Below are positions 1-7,791 of a DNA stretch of 64,000 nucleotides, piece by piece. The notes beneath the pieces are model-generated. The model made no database searches, was not told the origin of the DNA, and saw only the letters and a program-made list of their open reading frames with translations. The stretch covers positions 1-64,000 of the forward strand of contig NZ_FOWP01000003.1 of the NCBI RefSeq assembly GCF_900115475.1. The letters are read 5' to 3'. The position numbers and the translations under genes were made by a program. The stretch is from Ectopseudomonas composti (GTDB taxonomy: Bacteria; Pseudomonadota; Gammaproteobacteria; Pseudomonadales; Pseudomonadaceae). Positions within the stretch are counted from its first letter, which is position 1. Each line of letters opens with the position of its first letter.

Positions 1-153
1 TGCTTTAATAACGGTCTGATCATGCGCGCCGTGGGCGACACCATGATCATCGCGCCGCCCCTGGTGATCAGCCAGGCAGAAGTGGATGAGCTGGTCGAGA
101 AAGCACGCAAGTGCCTGGACCTGACCTGGGAGCAGGTGCGTAGCCTGGCATAA
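1..153 (+). CDS. C-terminal end of a class III (PLP) aminotransferase, cut by window edge
   Basis: Only the last 50 codons are present, open from base 1 to a TAA stop. The tail, with RAVGDTMIIAPPLVISQAEVDEL followed by a short helix, is typical of the small C-terminal domain of class III omega-aminotransferases such as polyamine or beta-alanine:pyruvate transaminases. The catalytic lysine and PLP-binding region lie outside the window, so the substrate cannot be assigned. A REP-rich spacer follows the gene. Confidence 0.75.
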   Translation, partial: CFNNGLIMRAVGDTMIIAPPLVISQAEVDELVEKARKCLDLTWEQVRSLA

Positions 154-170
154 GCTCACGGTCCGGTGGG

Positions 171-279
171 AGGGGCTTTAGCCGCGACAGTAACAACCCG
201 CAGCTAAAGCGCAATGCCGCCCAGCCGCTCCTACAGGTGTAGCTTTTGCGTAGGAGCGGCTTCAGCCGCGAAGGACGAT
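171..279. repeat. REP-type palindromic repeats
   Basis: The spacer holds variants of the Pseudomonas GTAGGAGCGGCTTCAGCCGCG motif family. CCGCTCCTAC at 225-234 pairs with GTAGGAGCGG at 250-259, and a degenerate copy (AGGGGCTTTAGCCGCGA) starts at 171. These are dispersed extragenic palindromes with no coding content. Confidence 0.75.
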
Positions 280-290
280 GAGCAAAAGAA

Positions 291-327
291 AACCCCGCAA
301 CCGTTACCGGTGGCGGGGTTTCGTTTT
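291..327. terminator. Intrinsic terminator downstream of the esterase gene
   Basis: AACCCCGC (291-298) pairs with GCGGGGTT (313-320). T-rich tracts lie on both sides, so it can end transcripts from either strand; the nearest user is the minus-strand esterase gene. Confidence 0.7.
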
Positions 328-335
328 TCAGCCGC

Positions 336-1352
336 TTACTTGAGGCTGTTCTTCAGCGTCTGCGCGGCCTGATCCATGGCGGAGCGCACCGCCGGGACTT
401 CGGTCACCACGTTGAGCAGGCCGTAGTCGTGGATCATGCCGTTGTAGCGCACGGCGGTTACCGGCACGCCAGCCGCGTTCAGGCGGCGGGCGTAGGCTTC
501 GCCTTCATCGCGCAGCACGTCCATCTCGGCGGTCTGCACCAATGCCGGCGGCAAGCCTTTCAACTGTTCCAGGCTGGCGCGCAGCGGCGATGCATAGATC
601 TCGTTACGTTGCTTGGGGTCGGTGGTGTAGTTGTCCCAGAACCATTCCATCATGCCGCGAGTCAGGAAGTGGCCTTCGGCAAACTGGTTATAGGACGCAT
701 TGTTGAAGTTGGCGTCGGTCACCGGCCACAGCAGCACCTGGGCGCGCAGTTTCGGGGTGCCGGCTTCCTTGGCCTTGATGGCCACCACAGCGGCCATATT
801 GCCGCCAACGCTGTTACCGGCCACGGCCAGGCGCGAGCCATCGACACCGATCTGGCTGCCGTTGTCAGCGACCCATTTGGTTGCGGCGTAGGCCTGGTTG
901 ATCGCGGTCGGGTACTTGGCTTCCGGCGACGGCGTGTAGTCGACGTAGATCGCGGCGGCGCCGGAACCTACCACCAGATCACGGATCAGGCGTTCGTGGG
1001 TCGGGTAGTCACCCAGCACCCAGCCACCGCCGTGAAAGAACATGAAGCCCGGCAGAATGCCGCGAGCACCTTCGGGGCGAACCACCTTGAAGGTGATCGA
1101 CTGGCCTTCGACCTGAATCACCTTGGTGTCTACGACGATGCCGGACAAATCCACCTTGATGCTGGCCTGAGCCCCCACCAGCACGGCACGGGCGTCTTTC
1201 GGCGAGAGGGTTTCCAGCGGCTGACCGCCACCGGCTGCCAGGGCATCGAGGAAGCCTTGGGTGTTGCGCTCCACGCCGGGGCTGCCGGCGGCGAAGCTGC
1301 TGTTGATGGCCAGGGCGAGCAGGCCGGCAGTCAGGGTACGAGAAATGTTCAT
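336..1352 (-). CDS. Secreted alpha/beta-hydrolase, HSL-type esterase/lipase
   Basis: This 338-residue protein begins with a signal peptide ending near Ala-Ala-Gly. The oxyanion motif HGGGW and the nucleophile-elbow motif GNSVGG place it in the hormone-sensitive-lipase (bacterial family IV) esterases. The Asp and His of the triad are probably in DVLRDEGEAY and MIHDYGL near the C terminus. An upstream TTG is in frame, but the ATG at 1352 has AGGAG seven bases ahead and is preferred. It sits upstream-adjacent to a DUF2790 gene on the same strand. Substrate is unknown; short acyl esters are likely. It is exported, probably to the periplasm or outside. Confidence 0.85.
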   Translation of the reverse strand: MNISRTLTAGLLALAINSSFAAGSPGVERNTQGFLDALAAGGGQPLETLSPKDARAVLVGAQASIKVDLSGIVVDTKVIQVEGQSITFKVVRPEGARGILPGFMFFHGGGWVLGDYPTHERLIRDLVVGSGAAAIYVDYTPSPEAKYPTAINQAYAATKWVADNGSQIGVDGSRLAVAGNSVGGNMAAVVAIKAKEAGTPKLRAQVLLWPVTDANFNNASYNQFAEGHFLTRGMMEWFWDNYTTDPKQRNEIYASPLRASLEQLKGLPPALVQTAEMDVLRDEGEAYARRLNAAGVPVTAVRYNGMIHDYGLLNVVTEVPAVRSAMDQAAQTLKNSLK

Positions 1353-1388
1353 GGTCAAACTCCTGTCGATCAGTTGGGCTGCCGGTTG

Positions 1389-1649
1389 TCAGTTCTGGTT
1401 GGCGCAAGCGCTGGAAAGCTGTTCGTAGCCGAGAATTTCCACGTCACCCGCGCTGTTGCGGTAGGTCATCTTCGCCGTGACCACTTCGCACTGCGGTCTA
1501 TTGGGCACGTCGATGGAAATCACCTTGGCGATATCCAGGTTCTGGCCGTAGCGGTAGGGCGTGGCCTCGGCACTGTGGGCGAGGGTGGTGAGCGATGCGC
1601 TGAGCGAAAGAACGGCCAGGGCGGTGGCGAACAGGGTGCGGGTTTTCAT
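1389..1649 (-). CDS. DUF2790 family small exported protein
   Basis: This 86-residue protein has a clear signal peptide (residues 1 to about 26) and a short mature domain with YRYGQNLDIAKVISID, CEVV and a final Cys. That arrangement is characteristic of the Pseudomonas DUF2790 family. The two mature cysteines could form a disulfide. Family function is unknown to me; members are often small periplasmic proteins linked to metal or stress responses. It lies 36 bases upstream of the esterase gene on the same strand, so co-transcription is plausible. Confidence 0.75.
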   Translation of the reverse strand: MKTRTLFATALAVLSLSASLTTLAHSAEATPYRYGQNLDIAKVISIDVPNRPQCEVVTAKMTYRNSAGDVEILGYEQLSSACANQN

Positions 1650-1707
1650 GGGGTTCTCCTCTTGGGGCCGCGCTCGGGCTATGGCCGCGAGCGCGGGCTG
1701 CTAGCTG

Positions 1708-2133
1708 TCAGACGATGGTCAAAGTGACGTCGATGTTGCCGCGAGTGGCGTTGGAGTACGGGCAGACGATGTGCGCGCGATCCACCAGGGTTTGTGCGGC
1801 TTCAGGGGCCAGGCCGGGCAGGCTGATGCGCAGTTCCACTTCGATGCCGAAGCCGGTGGGGATGGCGCCGATGCCGACGGTGCCTTCGATGAAGGTGTCA
1901 GCCGGGATGCTCAGCTTGTCGCGGGCGGCGACGAATTTCAGGGCGCCGAGGAAGCAGGCGGAATAACCAGCAGCGAACAGCTGCTCCGGGTTGGTGCCAT
2001 TACCGCCGGCACCGCCGAGTTCTTTCGGGGTGGTCAGGGCAATGTCGAGGATGCCGTCGGAGGAAACGGCGCGGCCTTCACGGCCACCAAAAGCTTCGGC
2101 GGTTGCACGGTAGAGAACGTTTTCGATAGTCAT
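1708..2133 (-). CDS. ohr: Organic hydroperoxide resistance protein, OsmC/Ohr family
   Basis: The 141-residue protein has the two reactive cysteines of Ohr: one in [10 protein letters not shown] and one in [12 protein letters not shown]. Ohr reduces fatty-acid and other organic hydroperoxides with lipoyl-dependent electron donors in the cytoplasm. Length and motif spacing are normal for the family. The MarR-type regulator ohrR lies upstream on the same strand, and the intervening spacer carries nested inverted repeats that suit an OhrR operator, so induction by organic peroxides is the expected regulation. Confidence 0.95.
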   Translation of the reverse strand: MTIENVLYRATAEAFGGREGRAVSSDGILDIALTTPKELGGAGGNGTNPEQLFAAGYSACFLGALKFVAARDKLSIPADTFIEGTVGIGAIPTGFGIEVELRISLPGLAPEAAQTLVDRAHIVCPYSNATRGNIDVTLTIV

Positions 2134-2494
2134 GGCATTGATCCTTGTAGGTGGGGTAGTGATGGACTGGTTCGCTAATGTTTTGTGCGCTAACCGCTTC
2201 CATGGGGCGAACTATATTGCGCAAAACATTAGCGCGCAATATAAATCCATGGAAGATTTTGTTATGGATTTTTATTTTTCAGGAATAAGTAGGCGCGGCA
2301 GGGGTTGTGGCCATGCTTAGCAGTAGATGTTGTGGTGATTTGCCAGGTTTCCAGCGAATCGAGGTTCAGGATGAGTCAGTGAAACGGGGGCGTGGAAGGG
2401 GCGTGAGAGCGTTGGGAGCTGCGTGCAGGGGCGCGCTCGGAGGGGGAGCGTCTACGGCTTGGCGGGAGCAGGCGATGGCTGGCATCGCCAGGGA
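2134..2494. promoter_or_regulatory. ohr promoter/operator spacer with nested inverted repeats
   Basis: This 361-base spacer separates ohrR from ohr. CGCTAATGTTTTG (2173-2185) is the exact reverse complement of CAAAACATTAGCG (2222-2234). TATATTGCGC (2213-2222) is repeated inverted as GCGCAATATA (2234-2243). The dyads overlap and sit 40 to 110 bases before the ohr start. OhrR proteins bind AT-rich inverted repeats over the ohr promoter, so these are probable operators. The remainder up to 2494 shows no convincing gene. Confidence 0.65.
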
Positions 2495-2947
2495 TCAGAG
2501 GGCGTCTTGCAGATGGCTACGCAGTTCGATCAGGTCATCACGCAGCTTGCCTAGCTGTTCCATGTTCAACGCAGAAGCCTTGAGGATGCAGGCAGGCAGT
2601 GCTTTGGCCTGTTCGTGCAGGGCGCGACCTTTGTCGGTCAGGTACAGCTGCACCACGCGTTCGTCCTGGCTGCTGCGCTGGCGTTGCAGCAGGCCTTCGC
2701 TTTCCAGGCGCTTGAGCAGAGGCGTCAACGAGCCAGGGTCGGTCAGCATGCGTGCGCTGATCTCGCTGACGGTAATGCCCTCGTTTTCCCACAGCACCAG
2801 CATGGCCAGATATTGCGGATAGGTGAGACCAAGCGCCTGCAGCAACGGCTTGTAGGTCTTGGTCATCATCAGCGAGGTGGAATAGAGGGCAAAGCACAGC
2901 TGGTTATCCAGCATCAGCTCGGCGCAGGGTTCCACTTGGGATGTCAT
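2495..2947 (-). CDS. ohrR: MarR-family organic-peroxide sensor OhrR
   Basis: The 150-residue protein is a MarR/OhrR repressor. The redox cysteine is at residue 18 in DNQLCFALYS, the position of the sensing Cys in OhrR. The winged helix includes SEISARMLTDPGSLTPLLKRL, and the C-terminal dimerisation helix follows. Oxidation of this Cys by organic peroxides releases DNA and induces ohr. Its gene is followed by the ohr spacer and ohr on the same strand. Confidence 0.92.
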   Translation of the reverse strand: MTSQVEPCAELMLDNQLCFALYSTSLMMTKTYKPLLQALGLTYPQYLAMLVLWENEGITVSEISARMLTDPGSLTPLLKRLESEGLLQRQRSSQDERVVQLYLTDKGRALHEQAKALPACILKASALNMEQLGKLRDDLIELRSHLQDAL

Positions 2948-3016
2948 GGCATTGGCCTGTGCAAAGGGATGGGCGTTGACGGCAAGTGGTGCGGGGCAAC
3001 CCGCACCCCGATGGCA

Positions 3017-3334
3017 TCAGCCGCAGGATACGCGGGTGATCACTCGCTGATCGTCAACGTTGAGGTTAAGGCGCTGACCATTGTATTCCAAGGTCACCAC
3101 GCTGTTCGGCGTGAGAATGCGGGCGGTGCTGGCGCCGGCTTGCTGACGTGCTTGCTCGAGCAGCTCGGGCGTTGCGGTCTGGCCTTTGAGGCGCTCGACA
3201 GCGGATGAGGTACAGCTGTCCGGAGCAGGGCCGCTCGGTGCGGCTGCGGAGGATGGTTTCTCAGCGGTGCTGCTGCAACCGGCAGCGAGCAGGGTGGCGC
3301 CGAGGATGAGGCAGAGACGGGTTTTGAAATTCAA
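3017..3334 (-). CDS. I78-type peptidase-inhibitor lipoprotein
   Basis: The 105-residue product has a lipoprotein signal with lipobox LAAGC (Cys 20), a Ser/Pro/Ala linker and a compact domain whose ending ITRVSCG is typical of the protease inhibitor I78 family. It would be anchored in the outer membrane facing the periplasm. No ATG exists in frame; the start is TTG at 3334 with GGAG eight bases upstream. The next gene upstream is the YceH-type gene, 17 bases away, so the two probably form an operon. Confidence 0.75.
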   Translation of the reverse strand: MNFKTRLCLILGATLLAAGCSSTAEKPSSAAAPSGPAPDSCTSSAVERLKGQTATPELLEQARQQAGASTARILTPNSVVTLEYNGQRLNLNVDDQRVITRVSCG

Positions 3335-3351
3335 TGCATGAGCTCCTTGGG

Positions 3352-4002
3352 TTACTGCACGCCTTCCAGGCGCGCCAGGCGTTCTTCGAGGGCGGCGATG
3401 CGCGCTTCCAGTTCGACCAGTCGATCTTCGTTAGGTGCCGCAGCTTCTGCGCGAGCAGCTGGGCGGTTGGCCAGGAGGCTTTCCAGGTCGGCAGACTCAC
3501 CCAGCAGGTGCATGTAGCGATCCTCGCGTTGACCGCTTTGGCGCGGTAGCAGCATGGCCATCCCACGACCGATCAGACGCTCCAGTTGATGCTGGACCTC
3601 CGCGACATCATCGAAATCGTGCATGCGATTGCTACGCGTGAGCAGCTCATTGAGCGTCTGTGGGCCGCGCAACAGAAGCAGGCCGAGCAGTACCGTCTGC
3701 GGTTTCACCAGCTCTAGCTGCTTGTCGCAACGCTGCTCCCAGCGGTCTGCACGGCTGCCCATCACCAGGTGCACCAGCTTGCGACCTTCCAGGCTGCGCA
3801 GGTAGCGCCCGACTTCGCCGGTTTCCAGGTTCATCAACGGCTCGCGGCTGGTCTTCTGGTTGCAGGCCAGTTGCACCGCATTGAGCGTCAGCGGGTAGGT
3901 TTCCGGGGTGGTCAGTTGCTTTTCGATCAGGCAGCCGAGGATGCGCACCTCGACGGCGTGCAATGGGGTTTCACCAACCAGCGGGGAAGGAGTGTGCGAC
4001 AT
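3352..4002 (-). CDS. YceH/DUF480 family winged-helix protein
   Basis: The 216-residue protein starts with the family's diagnostic block ([22 protein letters not shown], then [10 protein letters not shown]), which forms tandem winged-helix folds. The C terminus (residues about 180-216) is a heptad-rich coiled coil. Homologues are conserved in proteobacteria near membrane or flagellar genes but lack a settled function; DNA binding is possible. Length agrees with E. coli YceH. Confidence 0.88.
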   Translation of the reverse strand: MSHTPSPLVGETPLHAVEVRILGCLIEKQLTTPETYPLTLNAVQLACNQKTSREPLMNLETGEVGRYLRSLEGRKLVHLVMGSRADRWEQRCDKQLELVKPQTVLLGLLLLRGPQTLNELLTRSNRMHDFDDVAEVQHQLERLIGRGMAMLLPRQSGQREDRYMHLLGESADLESLLANRPAARAEAAAPNEDRLVELEARIAALEERLARLEGVQ

Positions 4003-4050
4003 GGGGCGATCCTGGCAGAGATAACCTGTCTAGGTTAACGGCATCCGCGC

Positions 4051-4617
4051 TCAGCTGACAGGCTTCAATGTATGTTCGAGCATGTCCAGGCTGGCGCCGA
4101 GTACCTGCTGGCGCGACTCTTGGCTGGCCATCATGCGGGCCAGCAGCAGGCTGCCGAGGCATTGCGCGAGAATCGTCCAGGCCAGTTGCGGGTCACCAAT
4201 GATCTCGGCCCAGGTGCTCTGCAGCTGCAGGATCTGCTGTTCGGTACGCAGCCTGACACGTTCGTCGGCGCGGGCGATTTCCGCGCCCAGGGTTGGCAGC
4301 ACGCAGCCCTTGTCCGGCTGCTCGACATGCGCCAGGCTGAGATAGGCCGTCAGGCAGCGTTGCAGCTTTTCGCGCCCGGCGTCACCCGCTTCGCCGCCCA
4401 GTCGGCTCAGGCTGTTGCGCAGCTCGCGTTCGATCAGCTCGGCGAACAAGTCGTCCTTGCTCGGGAAATGGCTGTAGAAGGCTGCGCCGGTCAGGCCGAT
4501 GTTCTTCATCAGCGCGTCCACGCCGGTCACGGCAAAACCTTGCTGCTTGGCAATCGCGCCGCTGCTGGCGAGCAGGCGCTCGCGGGTTTCGGCCTTGTGT
4601 TCGGCGGAATAACGCAT
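4051..4617 (-). CDS. TetR-family transcriptional regulator
   Basis: The 188-residue protein has an N-terminal TetR helix-turn-helix, with GVDALMKNIGLTGAAFYSHFPSKDDLF as the recognition region, and a ligand-binding C-terminal domain. The start at 4617 is chosen over an upstream in-frame start because GAAGGGAG precedes it. It diverges from an SDR/isomerase operon, and a near-perfect 27-base dyad lies between them, so it probably represses that operon and itself. The ligand is unknown. Confidence 0.9.
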   Translation of the reverse strand: MRYSAEHKAETRERLLASSGAIAKQQGFAVTGVDALMKNIGLTGAAFYSHFPSKDDLFAELIERELRNSLSRLGGEAGDAGREKLQRCLTAYLSLAHVEQPDKGCVLPTLGAEIARADERVRLRTEQQILQLQSTWAEIIGDPQLAWTILAQCLGSLLLARMMASQESRQQVLGASLDMLEHTLKPVS

Positions 4618-4663
4618 GGCTGACTCCCTTCTATGCTGGGTTGACCTGCCCGAGAGCATAGCA

Positions 4664-4690
4664 TAACGTTCGTTCAGATAACGACCGTTA
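4664..4690. promoter_or_regulatory. Probable TetR operator in the divergent promoter
   Basis: TAACGTTCGTT (4664-4674) and AACGACCGTTA (4680-4690) are inverted 11-base arms with one mismatch around a 5-base centre. The site sits between the TetR gene start (4617) and the SDR start (4707), close to both. Confidence 0.7.
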
Positions 4691-4706
4691 GTTAATGGAG
4701 AAAGCC

Positions 4707-5438
4707 ATGAACGAAAACAAGAAGGTCGCGTTGATCATTGGCGCGGGTGATGCCACCGGCGGCGCCATCGCCCGGCGTTTTGCCCGTGAGGGTTATGTCG
4801 CCTGCGTCACCCGCCGTAGCCTGGACAAGCTGCAACCGTTGCTGGAGGACATTCGCGGCGAAGGCGGCGAGGCGCACGGTTTCGCTTCCGATGCGCGGCG
4901 CGAGGAGCAGGTGGCTGAACTGGTCGAGAGCATCGAGCGTGACATCGGGCCGATCGAGGTGATGGTATTCAATATCGGCGCCAACGTGCCCTGCAGCATC
5001 CTCGAGGAAACCGCGCGCAAGTACTTCAAGATCTGGGAGATGGCCTGCTTCTCCGGCTTCCTCACCAGTCAGGCGGTGGCCAAACGCATGGTCGCCCGTG
5101 GCCGTGGCACCATCCTCTTCACCGGCGCCACTGCCGGCTTGCGCGGCGCTGCCGGGTTCGCCGCGTTCGCCGGTGCCAAGCACGGCATTCGTGCGCTGGC
5201 GCAGAGCATGGCGCGCGAGTTGGGGCCGTTGAACGTGCATGTCGCCCATGTGGTGGTGGATGGCGCCATCGACACGGCGTTCATCCGTGACAGCTTTCCC
5301 GAGCTCTACGCCAAGAAGGATCAGGATGGCATCCTCGATCCCGAGCACATCGCCGACAGCTACTGGTTCCTGCACGCACAGCCGCGTGATGCCTGGACGT
5401 TCGAGCTGGACCTGCGGCCGTGGATGGAGCGCTGGTAA
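4707..5438 (+). CDS. SDR-fold protein with altered catalytic residues
   Basis: The 243-residue protein has the overall short-chain dehydrogenase/reductase pattern: an N-terminal dinucleotide loop (IIGAGDATGGAIA), a DAR motif and NIGAN in place of NNAG. The catalytic YxxxK is replaced by FAGAK (Phe 154, Lys 158), and the usual Ser position reads Ala/Thr in TGATAGLRG. Classical reductase chemistry is therefore doubtful. The ATG at 4707 has GGAGAAAG ahead and is preferred over the ATG at 4695. It is followed after 43 bases by a GST-kappa-like gene and diverges from tetR. Confidence 0.85.
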   Translation: MNENKKVALIIGAGDATGGAIARRFAREGYVACVTRRSLDKLQPLLEDIRGEGGEAHGFASDARREEQVAELVESIERDIGPIEVMVFNIGANVPCSILEETARKYFKIWEMACFSGFLTSQAVAKRMVARGRGTILFTGATAGLRGAAGFAAFAGAKHGIRALAQSMARELGPLNVHVAHVVVDGAIDTAFIRDSFPELYAKKDQDGILDPEHIADSYWFLHAQPRDAWTFELDLRPWMERW

Positions 5439-5481
5439 TCTGCGCTGAGCCCATAATCACAATAACGAGCGAGTGAAACTG

Positions 5482-6075
5482 ATGAGCAAGACGGTGGAGT
5501 TCTTCTTCGATCTGGGCAGCCCGGCCTCCTACCTGGCCCATACTCAACTGCCCGATCTGTGCCGCGAGGCCGGCGCCCAACTGGTGTATCGGCCGATGCT
5601 GCTCGGCGGCGTGTTCCAGGCGACGGGCAATGCCTCGCCAGCGATGATTCCGGTCAAGGGCCGCTACATGATTCGCGACCTGGCGCGCTTTGCCGAACGC
5701 TATGGCGTACCGATGCGCTTCAACCCGCATTTCCCGATCAATACCCTGACGCTGATGCGCTTGCTGGTAGCCGTTCAGCTGCATCAACCGGAACGCTTCG
5801 ACGATGCCTTGCAGGCACTGTTCCGGGCGATCTGGGTCGACGGGGTAAACATGGGCGATCCGGCCAAGGTGGCGGGCGTGCTGGTGGCGGCCGGTTTCGA
5901 TGCAGCGCAGTTGCAGGCACAGATCGCTGAGCCGGCGGTCAAGGATGCGCTCAAGGCCACCACCGAGGAGGCGGTCAAGCGCGGTGTGTTCGGTGCACCG
6001 ACCTGCTTCGTTGGCGCCGAGATGTTCTTCGGCCAGGATCGTCTGGATTTCATCCGTAAAGCTCTTGGCTCCTAG
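5482..6075 (+). CDS. 2-hydroxychromene-2-carboxylate isomerase / GST-kappa family (DsbA fold)
   Basis: The 197-residue protein opens with VEFFFDLGSPASYLAH, where a Ser replaces the DsbA active-site Cys, as in glutathione transferases of kappa class and HCCA isomerases. The C-terminal GVFGAPTCFVGAEMFFGQDRL is the family cis-Pro/active region. The substrate is unknown here; the family isomerises glutathione adducts of aromatic or aldehyde compounds. A GTG nine bases upstream is an alternative start. It shares an operon with the preceding SDR-fold gene, which suggests a small detoxification module under TetR control. Confidence 0.88.
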   Translation: MSKTVEFFFDLGSPASYLAHTQLPDLCREAGAQLVYRPMLLGGVFQATGNASPAMIPVKGRYMIRDLARFAERYGVPMRFNPHFPINTLTLMRLLVAVQLHQPERFDDALQALFRAIWVDGVNMGDPAKVAGVLVAAGFDAAQLQAQIAEPAVKDALKATTEEAVKRGVFGAPTCFVGAEMFFGQDRLDFIRKALGS

Positions 6076-6143
6076 GCGCTTTTCGCGCTGCGCCTGATGC
6101 CTGGCACAATGGCCGGGTTGATTTCCGAGCATACGAGCAACCA

Positions 6144-6359
6144 ATGAACCCCGAAGCACTGAAACTCCTGGTGACCCGCCGCATGCCTTACGGCAAGTAC
6201 AAGGATCGACTGATCGCCGATCTGCCGGGTCACTACCTCAACTGGTTCGCCCGCGAAGGCTTTCCCAAGGGGGAGCTGGGTCAGTTGTTGGCGCTGATGC
6301 AGGAGATCGACCACAACGGCCTCAAACCGCTGCTCGATCCGCTGCGCAAGAATGCGTAA
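6144..6359 (+). CDS. DUF3820 family small protein
   Basis: This 71-residue protein contains the DUF3820 pattern MPYGKYKDRLIADLPGHYLNWF, followed by KGELG and a C-terminal helix. The family is also described as a putative quorum-sensing-regulated virulence factor. It has no signal peptide or membrane segment. It is monocistronic, with a REP-like palindrome directly downstream. Confidence 0.85.
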   Translation: MNPEALKLLVTRRMPYGKYKDRLIADLPGHYLNWFAREGFPKGELGQLLALMQEIDHNGLKPLLDPLRKNA

Positions 6360-6361
6360 GC

Positions 6362-6443
6362 CGTAGGGTGCGCCATGCGCACCGGCATGCGCGTGCAGGA
6401 ATTGCGGTGCGCACAGCCTGGGCGTCCCCGCGACACCCTGCGG
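6362..6443. repeat. REP-like palindrome with GTAGGGTGCGCC motif
   Basis: GTAGGGTGCGCCATGCGCACC begins at 6363, and related inverted GGTGCGCACAGCC and GACACCCTGCGG segments follow up to 6443. Copies of the same motif recur near 32337, 38606, 51535 and 59902. Confidence 0.65.
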
Positions 6444-6456
6444 TAATGCCGTCATC

Positions 6457-6705
6457 TCAATGCCAGCTGCGCCCGTGATCCAGCTTCTGGTCCACCAGCC
6501 ATTTGCCGTGGGCGATGGAAGCGTGCTGGGCTTTGTTCAGGTCATCCATGAAGGCGTAATCCACCGGCAAGGTCTGGCGTTTGCTGGTATGGCCGTTGGG
6601 CTCGGTGATCTGGCAACCGCCGGCCCAGGGTGTCGGCAGGCCCGGATGTTCCATGACGCTGGCATGGATGGTGTGGTCGCGGTGGGTACAGGTAAGCGCG
6701 CTCAT
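6457..6705 (-). CDS. Conserved-looking hypothetical protein
   Basis: The 82-residue product lacks a signal peptide. It is rich in His (about 10 residues) and contains YAFMDDLNKAQHASIAHGKW and two Cys. I do not recognise a named family. The start has a purine-rich stretch upstream and the coding bias agrees with the neighbours, which supports a real gene; the opposite-strand frame here looks like a shadow. His and Cys could bind metal, but that is speculation. Confidence 0.55.
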   Translation of the reverse strand: MSALTCTHRDHTIHASVMEHPGLPTPWAGGCQITEPNGHTSKRQTLPVDYAFMDDLNKAQHASIAHGKWLVDQKLDHGRSWH

Positions 6706-6858
6706 GAGGCCACCTCGTAGCTCAGGGCGCCGCCCTCGGCATCGACGCTACACCGAGGTTCCAGCCGGGAGCCGGTAGCGGCGCCGCGTGGATGAATGAT
6801 GCGTCTGTTCCCATACCTTAGCCCAGCTACCGCCGCGGCGAGCACTGCCCGACAAACG

Positions 6859-6886
6859 CACAGGGCCGGCAATGGCCGGCCCTGTG
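6859..6886 (-). terminator. Hairpin terminator of the monooxygenase/SDR operon
   Basis: CACAGGGCCGGC (6859-6870) pairs perfectly with GCCGGCCCTGTG (6875-6886) around a 4-base loop, 18 bases after the SDR stop. A weak T-rich stretch follows on the minus strand. Confidence 0.6.
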
Positions 6887-6903
6887 TGGCGCATGCCGCG
6901 AGG

Positions 6904-7791
6904 TTACTCGGTCGCCTGGCGCACCTTGTCCGCGTTGCGTGGCTTGGGCGCAAAGCGGGCGGCCAGGCGCATCGAGACGGTCACCAGGCGTTGATACAGC
7001 GCCGGCATGCTGCGCTGCATCCAGTCCAGCACGTGGGCATCGGCGCCGATGAGGATGCGCCGCTTGTTGGCCAATACGCCGCTCACTATGACCCTGGCCG
7101 CCTGCTCCGGTGTGGTCCGTAGCAACTGGTCGTTGAATTGCTGGCGCGCCTGCTCGGCTGCCTGGCCGGTGACCTTGGCCAGGCTGTCGTTCATCCGCGC
7201 GGTCTTGGCGATGTTGGTGCGGATGCCGCCCGGGTGCACGCAGCTGGCGGAAACGCCGCAAGCGGCCATGTCCAGTTCCTGGCGCAGCGACTCGGTAAAG
7301 CCGCGCACGGCGAACTTGCTGGCGTTGTAGGCGCTCATGCCGGGTTGGGAGAACAGACCGAAGACGCTGGAGACGTTGACCACATGGCCCTGGCCAGCGG
7401 CCTTGAGGTAGGGCAGGAAGGCCTTGGTGCCGTTGACCACGCCCCAGAAGTTGATGTTCATGATCCACTCGTAGTCGGCGTAGTCGTTGCCTTCCACGGT
7501 GCCGCCCTGAGCCACGCCGGCATTGTTGAAGATGGCATTGACCCGGCCGAACTCGCTGACGATCTGCTCGGCCCAGGCCTCGACGGCGGCGCGGTCGGCA
7601 ACGTCGACACGCTGCTGGCTGACGGTAACGCCGAGCTTGCGCGCCTGTTCGGCGGTTTCCTTGAGACCTTCGACATTGACGTCGGACAGCGCCAGGTGAC
7701 AGCCCTGGCGAGCCAGGTGGTAGGCGAGGGCGCGGCCGATACCGGAGCCAGCGCCGGTGATGCCGGCTACTTTGTTTTCGAAGGATTTCAT
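6904..7791 (-). CDS. Short-chain dehydrogenase/reductase
   Basis: The 295-residue protein carries all classical SDR signatures: GAGSGIGRAL for NAD(P) binding, NNAG, Ser in NVSSVFGLF and YNASK as the active-site YxxxK. A C-terminal extension of about 50 residues is seen in SDRs that act on hydrophobic alcohols or ketones. Its ATG overlaps the TGA of the upstream flavin monooxygenase (ATGA), so the two are translationally coupled and probably act in sequence on the same compound, for example alcohol to ketone to ester. Confidence 0.92.
   Translation of the reverse strand: MKSFENKVAGITGAGSGIGRALAYHLARQGCHLALSDVNVEGLKETAEQARKLGVTVSQQRVDVADRAAVEAWAEQIVSEFGRVNAIFNNAGVAQGGTVEGNDYADYEWIMNINFWGVVNGTKAFLPYLKAAGQGHVVNVSSVFGLFSQPGMSAYNASKFAVRGFTESLRQELDMAACGVSASCVHPGGIRTNIAKTARMNDSLAKVTGQAAEQARQQFNDQLLRTTPEQAARVIVSGVLANKRRILIGADAHVLDWMQRSMPALYQRLVTVSMRLAARFAPKPRNADKVRQATE

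Noticed and set aside
171..279. CRISPR array or tandem repeats among the short palindromes in the window
   Set aside because: Copies are scattered, inverted and lack regularly spaced identical repeats; they fit REP elements.
429..1727. Long plus-strand open frame across the esterase and DUF2790 genes
   Set aside because: It is a shadow of two well-supported minus-strand genes, crosses their boundary and has no recognisable domain or ribosome site.
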